Assembly: GCA_028571685.1 (NCBI GenBank)
Contig: CM053146.1
Span: 23,905,431-23,969,430 of the forward strand
Direction of reading: 5' to 3'
DNA length: 64,000 nucleotides
Source of the DNA: Heterohyrax brucei
Taxonomy: Eukaryota > Chordata > Mammalia > Hyracoidea > Procaviidae
Made by a program: the position numbers and the translations under genes. Positions 12,100 to 22,622 of this stretch are shown in pieces (position 1 is the first letter of the stretch; each line of letters starts with the position of its first letter). A model generated the notes under the pieces. It worked only from the letters and a program-made list of their open reading frames with translations, ran no database searches and was not told the origin of the DNA.

Positions 12100-15000
12100 C
12101 AAGCAGTAAAGCATGTCTGGCCTACCTGCTCTGACATATCAAAACAAAACAAACAAGCAGGTTGAAACAAATCAATAAATAAAGAAAATTACACCTAATG
12201 TCTCAGAGAGGGCAGACAACACCAAACATTAAGATGATTCACAAACTGACCAAATAAAGAATCAAATAACTTTCTAGTGAAAGAAAAGATATTGGAACCA
12301 ACTGATCTGAAATTCAAATAACTAATATTTAGAGCTTTCCAAAACACAGACAAAGTCAAGGAAAATATGGTTCAAATTGAGGAACATATAGCCCAAATCA
12401 ATGAAAACACAGACAAAGCAATATAAGAATTCAGGAAAATAATGTAAAACAAAATGTCAAAAGAAATAACTAGAAGTCATACAAAAGCAGCAATTAGAAT
12501 ATCAAAAGATAAATAACAAAATTTCAGATGTGGCTTTAAGAACAAACATGAAATAATGGAAGACAGAACCAGAGGAACTGAAGATAAATCCACGAATGAT
12601 ACTGAGAAAAAAAAAAATCAGAGAAAAGGACAAAGAAAAGTTAAGAAGTATGTAGGACACCATCGGGAACAAAAATTTGTGTGATTAAAATTCCAAACAG
12701 ATGGAGGAAACAGCAAACACAGAAAGACTGTTGAAAATTTCCTGGCAGAAAATTTCTATAACATCAAGAAAGTCAAAAAGCTAACCATCCAAGAAACACA
12801 ACAAAATTTTTATAGGATAGACTCAAAAAGAAAATCACAAAGACATATTGTAACCACACTTCTCAAAATGAAAGACAAAGAAATAATCCTGAGAGCAGCT
12901 CAAGATAAGTGAAAAGCCAGTTACAAACAGGGAACAATAAGACTAAACTCTGATTACTTGACAGAAACTATGAGAATAAGAAGTCAGTGATGTGACACAT
13001 AAAACCTTCAGAGAGAGAAACAAAAACTATTGCCCAAGAACACTATATCCTGAAAAACTCTCAAATGGTGAAATAGAACATTCCCAGTTAAATAGAAATT
13101 AGGGGAATTTGTAAAAAATCAAACTCAACTTGCAAAACTGTCAAAGGGAGTCCTTGGTTAGAGGACCAACAACATCAGGCAACCGGAGTCTAGAATATGT
13201 GCCAAAAATAGCCAGATACCATGTTGGGTAAAAATTCTAAATGATAAAGCCAAAAGACTTAAAATAAGGAAACAGATAAGTCAATCTCTAAACAGCAACA
13301 ACACTGAAACAATAAAAGAAGGGATAAATGGTGTAGGTATAGAACTTTCAAATGGATAGGAAGTCAAGGTGATGTCAAATAATAAAGGACAGGCTCAAAC
13401 TTAGGAAGCTAAGGGTAAATTTCAAAGTAACTGCAAAGCAAATTAACAAACCTACTAATTAAAATAAAAATGAAGAAAAACAAAGACTCAGCAAACATAG
13501 AACATGCAGTAGCAAAATAAAAGAAAAATCCATAAACAAAAAGAAATCAGCACAGGAAAATAAGAAGTAATGACAGCACCACAAAAAGGGCTTAACACTG
13601 TAATAGCAGTAAGCTCGTATTATTAATAATCACCCTGAATGTACCACTAAAAAGTTAGAAACTGGCAGAATGGATTGAAATACAAGATCCATCAATATTT
13701 TTTGTACAAGAGGAACACCATAAAAACAAAGACATAAGTATATTACAAGCAAGCAGTAACAAAATAAAAGCATGAGTGGCAATAGTAAACTAAGACAAAA
13801 TTCACCATAAAAAATAACAGAGGACAACCTTGATAAATAACAGAGCTCCAAAACACATAAAACAAATTCTAATAGTACTGAAAAAGAGAATTTGACAATA
13901 ATAGTAGGAACTTCATCATATCACTCTCAGTAATGGGCAAAACATCAAGAAAGAAACTCAACAAATATAGAAGATCTAAAGACAGTAATCAACCAACGTG
14001 ACTTCACAGACATATACCACTTCATTCAACAGCAGAAAGGTGTACATTCTTCTACAATGTGTGTGGATCTTTCTCCAAAATAGACTACATTTTAGGCCAT
14101 AAAGCAATCCTAAATAAAACCCAAGATGTCTAAATGATACAAAACACATTTTCTGATCACAATGCCATAAGAGTAGAAATCAATAACCAGGGGAATAAGG
14201 GAAAAAAAATGTATAGAAATGGAATAACAGCCTAAAAATAACTGGGTAATAGAAGAAATTAAATAGGAAATTAAAAAATTCCTAGAATCAAATTAGATTT
14301 AAAATACATCATACCAAAACCTTTGGGGCTAGCAAAGGCAATGCTCAGGGGTCAGTTTGTAGCAAGAAATTTTCGTATCTAAAAAAGAAGAAAGGGCAAA
14401 AATCAAAATGTTAGCCCTACAACTCAAACAAATAGAAAAAGAACAGCAAAGGAAACCCATAGCCACGAGAAGCAAGGAAATAATAAAGATTAGAACAGAA
14501 ATAAATGAAATACATAATGGAAAAACAAATAGGATCAACAAGAAAAAAAGACAGTTACTGGAAAAGATTAACAAAATCCACAAACCTTTGGCTAAACTGA
14601 CAAAAATAACACAGGACAGGAAGCAATAACCCAAATAAGTAACAAGATGGAAACATTACAACAGACTCAACAGATTAAAAAAAAAAAAGAATCCCAACAG
14701 AATAATATGAAAAACTGTGCTCCAACAAATTTGAGAATCTAGAGAAAATGGACAAGTTTCTAGAAACACAATATCTACCTACACTAACATGAAATGAGAT
14801 AAAATATGTGAACACAGCCATAACAACAGAAGAGACTGAAGAGTTCTTCTCCCGACTCAACAAACTCTGCCCAGGACATCGTCACTAAACAATTTTAACA
14901 AATATTCAGAGAAGACTTCACACCAACACTGCTCAAACTATTTCAGAGTACATAAAAGGAAGGAATAACCCCAAATTTATTCTGTGAAGTCAGCAGAACT

Positions 15001-15789
15001 CTGACGCCAAAGCCAGGCAAAGACTTAGTAACAACAGTATTACAAACCAGTATCTGTTATGAACGTACATTTAAAAATTTTCAAAAAAAGTCTAGCCAGT
15101 AGAATTCAGTATCATATAAAAAAATAATACACAAAGTGGGATTTATAGTAAATATTCAAAAGTGGTTCAATGTTAGAAAATCAATGAACATAATCCATCA
15201 TTTAAACACAGCAAAAGAATGTAATCATGTGATCATCTCAGCAGATGCAGAAAAGATATCTGATAAACTCCAACACCAATTCCTGACAAAAACTCTTAAA
15301 AAAAATAAGAGACATCCATCAATGTAATAAAGGGCATCTACAAAAAACCAACAGCCACATCATTCTCACTGAAGAGAAGCTGAAAGTACTCTCCCCAAGA
15401 ATGGGAACAAGACGAAGATGCCCTTTGTCACTACTCCTATTTAACACTGTACTGGAAGTCCTAGCTAGAGCAATAAGGGAAAAGAAGAAATAAAGGGCAT
15501 CCAATTCGGAAAGGAAAAAGTAAAACCATTACTATTTGCAGATAATATTACACTATACATAAAAAATTAGTTGTCAATTCTGACTCATAGCTACCCTATA
15601 ACACACAGAAAACCCCAAAGATTCCACGAGAAAACTACTGGAACTAACAGAAAGATTTAGCAGAGCAGCAGGACAAGATCGACATACAAAAATCAGCTGG
15701 CTTCTTGTATACCAATAAGGAGAACTTGAAAAAGTGAAGCTGGAAAACAATACCATTTTTAATAGCTTCTCAAAAAATAAAACACTTTA
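12100..15789 (+). mobile_element. L1 fragment C, ORF1 and ORF2 5' part
   Basis: A long decayed L1. ORF1-like sequence occupies about 12.2-13.4 kb and ORF2 starts near 13.6 kb. Legible pieces include 14408-14629 (KPIATRSKEIIKIRTEINEI) and an RT stretch at 15136-15327 ([18 protein letters not shown], then [16 protein letters not shown]). A small AfroSINE-like scrap sits near 15,568-15,605. Frame breaks are frequent. The element resumes after the LTR insertion at about 16.67 kb. Confidence 0.8.
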
Positions 15790-15795
15790 CAACTG

Positions 15796-16665
15796 TATTG
15801 TGATAGATGGTTTTTGTGTGCCTTTCTTGCCATGGTTTCAAGTATTGGGTGGGGCTGTGTAAATAAGGTAATTGTGGCCCACCAAGACAACAGCTCAGTT
15901 TTGCCATCCCGCTAGGCTTCAAATTTGGCATCCTAGAGGTGAGAAAGAGAGGATTTCATTACCACCAAGGGAGAAGACCTCAAATCCCTGCCCTCAGAAT
16001 TTCCTGAAACCGGGAGACTTAAAAGGGACAGCTGCAACACTGAAGACAGCAAGAAGTGGTGGCACAAATGACAGCAGAAGTGACTAGCAGAAAACGATGT
16101 GGTGCGCTTCCTGGACCACACAGAGAGAAAGCTGAGTGCCCTTGGGCAGAATGCTTGCTGGAGGACTAGGGTTCCTCAAGGCATTAAGTGGAACTAGGTT
16201 TGTCAGTTCACAGAGCTAGAGCTGAGTGCCTCTGGATAAAAGTTCGTTAGCAGAGTAAAGTGTCTTTGGGCACTTACAGGCAGAGCTAAAAGAATTTTCT
16301 TACCCAAGCAAGACAGAGGCCATGGATCCAGAGACAGAAGTGGTTATAGGCACAAATGAAAAGATTCTGTCCTGACGGAAGAACAGTGCCCCAAGCATTC
16401 CCGAGCCTGAAATGTAACCTGTAACTTCCCTAATAAACCCCATAACCATGAGTATAGTCTATGAGTGTTATGTGGCCATTGCAATGAATTATCAAATCCA
16501 TCAGAGTAGTAGAGAGGTCTGTGGAAGGGATGGTTGGTGTCATAACCGGTAGAAATGGCAGAGAGAAGACGTATGTTTGACTCCCACCTCATAGGAATCA
16601 GCCTTGGGCTCTTGATCTTGATTCTTCTTCTGTGTTGTGAAAAGGAGGTCAAACACCAATGCCAT
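15796..16665 (+). mobile_element. Solitary LTR-like insertion in L1 C
   Basis: About 0.87 kb of non-L1 sequence interrupts L1 ORF2 between ...CTCAAAAAATAAAACACTTT and AGGAATAAATCTAATCAGGG. It has an AATAAA at about 16,430 (CCCTAATAAACCCC) and begins TGTGATAG. The size, the polyadenylation signal and the clean interruption suggest a solo LTR. I could not define a target duplication, and the family is not identified. Confidence 0.5.
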
Positions 16666-19170
16666 ACCATTCTTATAGGAATAAATCTAATCAGGGACAT
16701 AATAAATCATCAAAGAAAACTATAAAATTCTACTGCAAGAAACCAAGAGAGTCATTATTTACAAATCGAAAAATACACCATTTTCATGGATAGACTCAAC
16801 ATTATGAAAATGTCAGTTCTACCCAAAGTGATTTATAGATATAATGCAATCCCAATTCAAATACCAACAGTATTTACACAGAGGAGGAAAAACTAATCAC
16901 GAAATTTCCATGGACAAGAAAAAGGCCTTTGACAAGCAAAGTATTATTCAGTGAAAAAAGAAAAAAGTAGGAGGCCACGCACTACCTGATCTCAAAACCA
17001 ACTATACAATGACAGTAGTCAAAACAGTCTATGACAGACACATAGACCAATTGGATGGAATCAAGCACCAAGATGCAAATCCATCAAACCATGGTCCGTT
17101 TATCTTTTACAAATGGCACAATTCATTAGATGAGGAAAAGATAGCCTTTTAAACAAATGATTGTGACAAAACCAGATTTTTATAATCCAAAAAATGAAGC
17201 AGGATCCATACCTCATAGCATACACCAAGTTAACTCAAAATGTAACAAAGACCTTAATATAAAACCTAAAATGATAAAGAGCATGCAAGAAAAAACAGGG
17301 ACGATATTAGGTGCCCTAATACATGGCATAAATATAATATCAATCATAACTAACAATGTACAGAAATCAGAAGATAAACTAGAGAAGTGAGAGTACCTAA
17401 AAATCAAACACCTATGCTCATCAAAAGAGTAAAAAAAGAACCCACAGACTGAGTAAAAAAAAAAAAAATTAACTATGACTTTTCCGGTAATGGTGCAACC
17501 TGTAAAATCCATAAAATACTTCAACACCTCAACAACAAAAAGACAAGTAACCTTATTTAAAATAGACAAAAAATGACGAACAGACATTTCACTAAGGAAG
17601 ACATTCAGGTGGCTAACAGACACATGAGGAAATGTCTGCGATCCTTAACCATTAGAGAAATGTAAATCAAAACTACAATGAGACAGCATTGTGCCCTAAC
17701 AGTACTAACACTAATAAAAATTTTTTAAAGTACACAGAGGAAACAATAGGTGTTGAAGAGGTTGCAGGGAGATTGGAACTCATGTGCAATTGCTGATAGG
17801 AATGTAAAATGGTATAATTACCATGGAAAACAACATGTCACCTTCTTAAAAATCTAGAGAAAGAAATACCATACAACCTAAGAGTCTACTCCTAGAAATA
17901 TATCAGAGAGAAATAAGAGCCATGAGATGAATAGACACATGGACAGCCATGTTCACGGCAGCATCATTCATGAAAGCAAAAGGGTGGAAACAACTTAAAT
18001 GCCTAGCAACATATGAAGGGCTAAACATACACAAAATGGAATTCTACCCAACAATAAAGGACAGTGAAGAACTGCTAAACGTCTCACAACATGGATGAAT
18101 CTGGAGGACACTGTATTGAGTATTAAGTCAATTGTAAAAGATCACATTGCATCAGACCACTATTATAAAAACCTAATAAAAGGTTTACACACAAAGAAAA
18201 ACTTTCTTGATGGTAATTAGGGAGAGTAGGACAAGGAAATCACTAACCAAATAGTAAACAACTGTTAACTTTGGTGAAAGGGAAAGGCAACACACAACAC
18301 AGAAGTCAGCACATTTGATAAAGCAAAGTATAGAAGCATTTTAGACATAAGCAAATATCTTAAGTGATTAAATTACTGGGGCAGAAGGCTGGGGACCATA
18401 GTCTCAGGAGACATCTAGGTCAATTGGCGTAAAGTTCATAAAGATAATATTCCATACCCTAATTTGATGAGTAGCATGTGGGGTCTGAAAAGCTTGCAAA
18501 TAGCTGTCTAAGATTCATCTATTTGTCCCATGCTACCCAGAGCAAAGGAGAATAATAAAAACCAAAGACACAGGAAAACATTAGTTCAAGGACTTATGGA
18601 CAACATGAACTAGAGCCTTCAGAAGTGTGAGCCTGGAATGACTAAATGGTATCTGACTACCACCAACGACCACTTGGACAAGGATCACAAAGGAGGAACT
18701 CAGACAGATCAGGAAGGAAATGTAGAACAAAATTCAAATTTCCAAAAAAAAAAAAAAAAGAGAGAAACCATATTTACTGGTCTCACTGAGTCTGGAAGAC
18801 CTCCCAAGTTTGTGGTCACCAGACACCCTTCTAACTCAGCACTGAAGGCTCTTTGGAAGTCCATTTTTCTGATGAATGTTAGACAGATCTGTAACCCAAA
18901 CAACACACTGTGGTACATGCTTTTTAGTTCAACCAAGCATACAAAACCAAAAGGGCAACACTTGCCAAAAACAAGGATAAGGAGTCAGGAAGAGACAGAA
19001 AAACTGGATGAATGGAAATGGGAAAACTCAAGTAGAAAAAGAGAGAGTGCTGACATACTGCTGAGATTGCAACCAATGTCACAAAACTATTTGGATATAA
19101 ATTTCTAGATGGAAAACTAATTTGTGCTTCAAGCTTTCACCTAAAGCAAAGCAAAATTAAAAAAAAAAAA
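16666..19170 (+). mobile_element. L1 fragment C, ORF2 3' part and 3'UTR
   Basis: ORF2 resumes at AGGAATAAATCTAATCAGGG and runs to about 18.1 kb, including the GGCAGCATCATTCATGAAAG-type C-terminal region. A long 3'UTR follows (GGGGACCATAGTCTCAGGAG; AACTTTCACCTAAAGC) and ends in an A12 tail near 19,158-19,170. An internal A16 run lies at 18,744. The 3'UTR pattern recurs at 42.05-42.6, 44.6-45.0 (reverse) and 46.7-47.9 kb, so it marks one L1 lineage. Confidence 0.8.
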
Positions 19171-19975
19171 CCTCTGCACTAACAAACCTGTGGTTAACCA
19201 CCTCCGTTTCCAAGGTAAAGTACCCTGATCATTGTTTGCATGGACTTGATTATTAGTTCAAGTTGCCATTAAGAGGTATACAAACATGTACTTAGGGTTC
19301 TAGCACCTTAAAGTGGGTGAAAATCTCATCTCTCCACAGGCCCTGTGTCCACCGCTTCCTTTTTTTCCTATAAACACTCAGTCCCAGAAAACCATCCCTG
19401 ATTCATGCCTCAGGCATAGAAAATTAAAGATATGCACTTCCATCTCATCTTTAAAACTTTGCCATTTCAGCTTCTGGTTTCCTCCTACCACTTCTCATAT
19501 TAAGAAACCATAGCCATATAATTACCAGAAATTGACAAATCCAAAGTAATAATGTTGCTTCAAATTTTTCAACTTAAGGAAAATCTACTGAGTTATTACT
19601 TTATGAGTTATAAACTGTCAAGGTTGGTAGGGACATGAGAGTGAATTGTACAGAGCTGGTCCCTTGTCTCATGAAAAGTAAAGTTGGTAATACCAACAAA
19701 TAGATTGGCTATTATATAATACTCTATGAAACTGTTGTGATAACAGATTAGCAGAGTGTGACAGGTAGATTACCATCACATCTGTTTACTACAGAACTAT
19801 TTACATACAATATTGCAAACTTCATTAGTTTATCATATTTGGAACAATTCTAGGGACAAAGCACTTAACATAACTATATAACAGAATATCAATGTTAGAA
19901 CTTTGATAATATAAAAAAAACTAGTAATCCTGACAGAATGTGAAGTAAGGGAAGAAAAAATGGAAAGTGGTATAG
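19171..19975. other. Apparently unique intergenic sequence
   Basis: About 0.8 kb with no repeat or gene that I recognise. A 66-codon frame at 19313-19513 shows no protein motif. Confidence 0.4.
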
Positions 19976-19979
19976 AAAA

Positions 19980-20135
19980 CCTGTTGCTGTTGACTCAAAT
20001 ATGATTCATAGGAACCCTATAGGGCAGAGTAGAACCGTCACACAGAGTTTTCAAGAAGTGCCTGGTAGATTCGAACCGCCAGTCTTTTGGTTAGCAGCTG
20101 TAGCATTTAACAGGGTTTCCAGTAGTACAGAGAAA
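19980..20135 (-). repeat. AfroSINE
   Basis: Well preserved, reverse orientation: GACTCAAATATGATTCATAG tail, GGCAGAGTAGAACCGTC middle, GATTCGAACCGCCAGTC as the reversed B box, and GTTAGCAGC as the reversed A-box region. Confidence 0.85.
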
Positions 20136-20265
20136 GAAGTTTATTTCTAAATAATCAACAAATTCAGAGGGATTGTAGCAAGGAAAGTTTAGTTAGCATA
20201 TGTAGATGAGTTAAATTCTTCCTCTTCCAAATGAGTCTATAAATTAAGAACTGCAATGAAAACAA

Positions 20266-20328
20266 CAACATCCTGTTGTCATTTACACTGATTCCAACTC
20301 ATAAGAACACTAAAGGATAGAGCAGAAC
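20266..20328 (-). repeat. AfroSINE left part, split by the provirus
   Basis: The reversed tail (TGATTCCAACTCATAAGAAC) up to AGAGCAGAAC, where the provirus starts. The element continues at 28,073 with CAGAACTGTCCCATAGAG. Joining across the 6-bp duplication gives one continuous SINE middle region, so the provirus inserted into an existing SINE. Confidence 0.9.
20323..20328. other. Target site duplication, left (CAGAAC)
   Basis: CAGAAC directly precedes the 5' LTR and is repeated exactly at 28,073-28,078 after the 3' LTR. Six bases is the usual duplication length for class II retroviruses. Confidence 0.92.
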
Positions 20329-20631
20329 TGTTGGGAGCCATGGCCCACATACCTCCTGTAAGCCTTAGATCTCGCTGCCTGCAAAATGGTGTCGTGCTGC
20401 AGGGCCACACCCTGGTTTACCCTGCTTGTTGGCCTGCCCAGTGTAAGGCTTTGCCTGGAGACTAGGCAAGCCCCCCTGTGATTGGATATTGTTTGCCCTA
20501 TCAGAATACAGCAGGCAACACTATTTAAGCCGTGTGACCAGGAAATAAAAGAAGAGAAGAAGGATCTTGAAACCGCGTGTGGTGGTCCGTGTGTCTGTTC
20601 TCTACCTGCTGGACGGGTGGGGTCTCGGACA
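20329..20631 (+). repeat. Provirus 5' LTR (303 bp)
   Basis: Begins TGTTGGG and ends CGGACA (TG...CA). It contains a TATA-like TATTTAAG at 20,522-20,529 and AATAAA at 20,544-20,549. The polyadenylation signal lies only about 15 nt after the TATA-like box, so it probably falls in U3, upstream of the start of transcription, and would be absent from the 5' end of the RNA but present at the 3' end. It differs from the 3' LTR at 20,390 (T/C), 20,414 (G/T) and 20,458 (G/A). Confidence 0.95.
20522..20549 (+). promoter_or_regulatory. LTR TATA-like box and poly(A) signal
   Basis: TATTTAAG followed by AATAAA. The spacing suggests a start site near 20,550 and a short R region; neither boundary can be fixed from the sequence. 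Upstream, a GATTGG element at about 20,481 is a possible CCAAT-type site on the other strand. Confidence 0.6.
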
Positions 20632-20633
20632 TC

Positions 20634-20651
20634 TGGTGGCCCGTACGGGGA
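20634..20651 (+). other. Primer-binding site, tRNA-Ile
   Basis: TGGTGGCCCGTACGGGGA lies 2 nt after the LTR and is complementary over all 18 nt to the 3' end of mammalian tRNA-Ile(AAU) including CCA. This is the minus-strand primer site. Betaretroviruses usually use tRNA-Lys, so the choice is unusual. Confidence 0.85.
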
Positions 20652-20831
20652 GCCTGAGAGACCCTGGGAATACAGCGGTAAGGACCCCTGGGAGGGGCAA
20701 TCAATCCGGCACGGCCGGGTGGTCTTTTGATATAGCTCTTATCTAGCAGCCGTATAGAGCTGGAATCATCCGGGGACGCCCGGGGAAAGGAACTGGCATT
20801 GACCAGGGAAAGTAATTAATAATTGTATAAA
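20652..20831 (+). promoter_or_regulatory. Provirus leader with probable splice donor
   Basis: Untranslated leader between the primer site and gag, expected to hold the packaging signal. AGCG|GTAAGG at 20,674-20,683 (cut after 20,677) fits a 5' splice site and would supply the donor for the env RNA. Confidence 0.55.
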
Positions 20832-22622
20832 ATGGGTAATCACCCCTCTTCACAGCGGCTATTAATAGCCTGTAAATCCCTTTTCAAGCAGCGCGGGATC
20901 GGTATCAAGCAGGCCACCTTAGAGCGTTTCCTTCTAGCGGTGGAGGAGGTGGCTCCATGGTTCCTGGTTTCTGGCCACCTCACTCTGTCTGCATGGAACA
21001 AGATGGGAGAGGATTTGACTAGGGCAGATATGCAAGGTACCCTGCCCCCGGGAGTTATGGGAATTTGGGTCTTAATTTTGACTTGCTTGGAGGATGAGTC
21101 AAGCGTTTTTGAGAGAGTCCTCACCCGGGGACAAGACGCCCTCGAGCGTGTTCAAGAGGAAGCTTCCCAAAAGGGTAGCGACAAGGGTAGTGTGTCTGGT
21201 GAGAGTGTGCAGGGGAGCGGCAGTGACTTAGAAGGGGAGGGAGAACTGGAGGAGAAAGAAGAAAGGAAGGAGGAAGAAGGGGAGGCAACAGTGACGCAGT
21301 TGATGCACGATGTTGGCCGGATGTGCGTCCGGCCCCCGCGACTGCCTTCCTCCCCCCGAGCCCGAGGGGCCCCAGGGAAGATTGGTGCCGACACGGTACC
21401 TCCCCCGTACAACCCTTCAGAGCCTCCCCTCTCGCAGAGGAGTCGTTTCCCGCAGATGTGGGAGGGCAGCCCTGCTGCCTTTCCTGTTTTTCAGGATCAA
21501 GAGGGCAATCGTTATCATGACCCTCTAGACTGGAAACTGGTGAAAGGCATAGCAGAAGCTGTTAGGACATACGGTACCGGATCCACTTTTGTTGTGGCCT
21601 CTTTGGAAAGCCTATGGCGCTATGCTATGACCCCTTCTGACTGGCAACATCATGCCCGAGCTTGTCTTTCATCAGGACAGTTCTTGGACTGGAAGTCTAT
21701 GGCCCAAGACCTAACAGTAGAGAAGGCAGCGGAAAATGCTAGGAATGGCAATCAGGTCTGGGATATGGAAATGCTAATGGAGTATGGCCGCTTTGCAAAC
21801 AATCAGATTGGGTATCCACAGCAAGTCTATGAGCAGATCAACCAAATATGCACCAAAGCTTGGAAATGCCTCCCTAATCAGGGCGAGCCGGCAGGAAATC
21901 TCACTAAGGTTATACAGGGACCTAATGAAGCTTTCTCAGATTTTGTGGCCCGCATGGTTGACTGTGCCACAAAGATCTTTGGGGATGCTAATCAAGCCAT
22001 GCCCCTGGTCAAGCAGCTCATCTACGAGCAATGTACTAAGGAGTGTAGGACGGCTATCACCCCCCACAAGAGAAAAGGTATCGAACAATGGATGCGAGTT
22101 TGCCGGGAGTTGGGCGGTTCTCTTACTAACTCTGGACTGGCCGCTGCGGTGGTCGCCGCTGTTCATGGACCCCGGCGGGTCCGTCAGGGTGGGGCCCCAC
22201 GTCAAAATTGCCATGAAGGCCAGCCCACCTGTTTTCAGTGCCGACAACCAGGCCATTTCAAACGTGAATGCCCTTATAAACAGAGCACAGGCTCAGCGGG
22301 GGCCTCTGCCCCTAATGCTGGTCCCAGGCTGTGCCCCCGGTGCCGAAAGGGCAATCATTGGGCCTCCGACTGCTTCTCTTTGAAAACAGTGGAAGGAACC
22401 CCTCTGCCCACTCCAAACCTGGGAGCCCGTCCAAAAAACGGGCACAGGGGCCCTCGCCACCAGGGCCCGCAAATATATGGGGCCCACAGTGTAACACCAA
22501 CACTCCAATGGCCATCCTTCTGGCCTCTGGAACAGGGACAGCCACTGACCATGCCGAGCCGCGTAGAGCAACCTCAGGCAGCGCCGGATTGGACCTCCGT
22601 GCCACCGCCAGACTCATATTAA
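20832..22622 (+). CDS. gag: Gag polyprotein (596 aa, open)
   Basis: Structural polyprotein that assembles the virus core at the plasma membrane. I chose the ATG at 20,832 because it gives MGNHPSS, a glycine-2 N-myristoylation signal with Ser at position 6; the nine bases upstream are in frame but start with TTG. Order: matrix (about 1-100), an acidic Glu-rich linker (about 130-155), a PPPY late-budding motif at 190-193, capsid from about 210 with a major homology region starting near residue 362 (QGPNE...DFVARM), and nucleocapsid with two zinc knuckles, C-X2-C-X4-H-X4-C at 467-480 and 501-514. No frame break is seen over 1.79 kb. The last 190 nt overlap the pro frame, which is entered by a -1 frameshift at 22,433. 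Confidence 0.93.
   Translation: MGNHPSSQRLLIACKSLFKQRGIGIKQATLERFLLAVEEVAPWFLVSGHLTLSAWNKMGEDLTRADMQGTLPPGVMGIWVLILTCLEDESSVFERVLTRGQDALERVQEEASQKGSDKGSVSGESVQGSGSDLEGEGELEEKEERKEEEGEATVTQLMHDVGRMCVRPPRLPSSPRARGAPGKIGADTVPPPYNPSEPPLSQRSRFPQMWEGSPAAFPVFQDQEGNRYHDPLDWKLVKGIAEAVRTYGTGSTFVVASLESLWRYAMTPSDWQHHARACLSSGQFLDWKSMAQDLTVEKAAENARNGNQVWDMEMLMEYGRFANNQIGYPQQVYEQINQICTKAWKCLPNQGEPAGNLTKVIQGPNEAFSDFVARMVDCATKIFGDANQAMPLVKQLIYEQCTKECRTAITPHKRKGIEQWMRVCRELGGSLTNSGLAAAVVAAVHGPRRVRQGGAPRQNCHEGQPTCFQCRQPGHFKRECPYKQSTGSAGASAPNAGPRLCPRCRKGNHWASDCFSLKTVEGTPLPTPNLGARPKNGHRGPRHQGPQIYGAHSVTPTLQWPSFWPLEQGQPLTMPSRVEQPQAAPDWTSVPPPDSY
22433..22468 (+). promoter_or_regulatory. gag-pro -1 ribosomal frameshift signal
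   Basis: The slippery heptamer A AAA AAC (22,433-22,439) is in phase with gag codons (CCA AAA AAC). After an 8-nt spacer comes a perfect 7-bp stem: GGGCCCT at 22,448-22,454 pairs with AGGGCCC at 22,462-22,468 around a 7-nt loop. The heptamer type, spacing and stem match known retroviral -1 signals. The slip leads into the pro frame at 22,439. Confidence 0.88.

Larger units (their letters stand above)
10550..12100 (+). repeat. Pyrimidine-rich region, possible L1 5'UTR
   Basis: C/T-rich on the + strand and containing three diverged copies of a ...CC(A)TGGCTAGAG... unit, near 11,065, 11,212 and 11,800. It leads directly into the L1 body at 12.1 kb, so it may be that element's 5'UTR with degenerate tandem units. 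A microsatellite with inverted flanks lies inside. No gene seen. Confidence 0.4.

Noticed and set aside
17213-17623. 136-codon minus-strand frame
   Set aside because: Antisense of decayed L1 ORF2.
18638-19108. 156-codon plus-strand frame
   Set aside because: Lies wholly in the L1 3'UTR and contains an A16 run that yields poly-Lys; no domain.
20823-20831. In-frame TTG start three codons before the gag ATG
   Set aside because: The ATG at 20,832 gives a proper myristoylation signal; a TTG start is not expected in a mammal.
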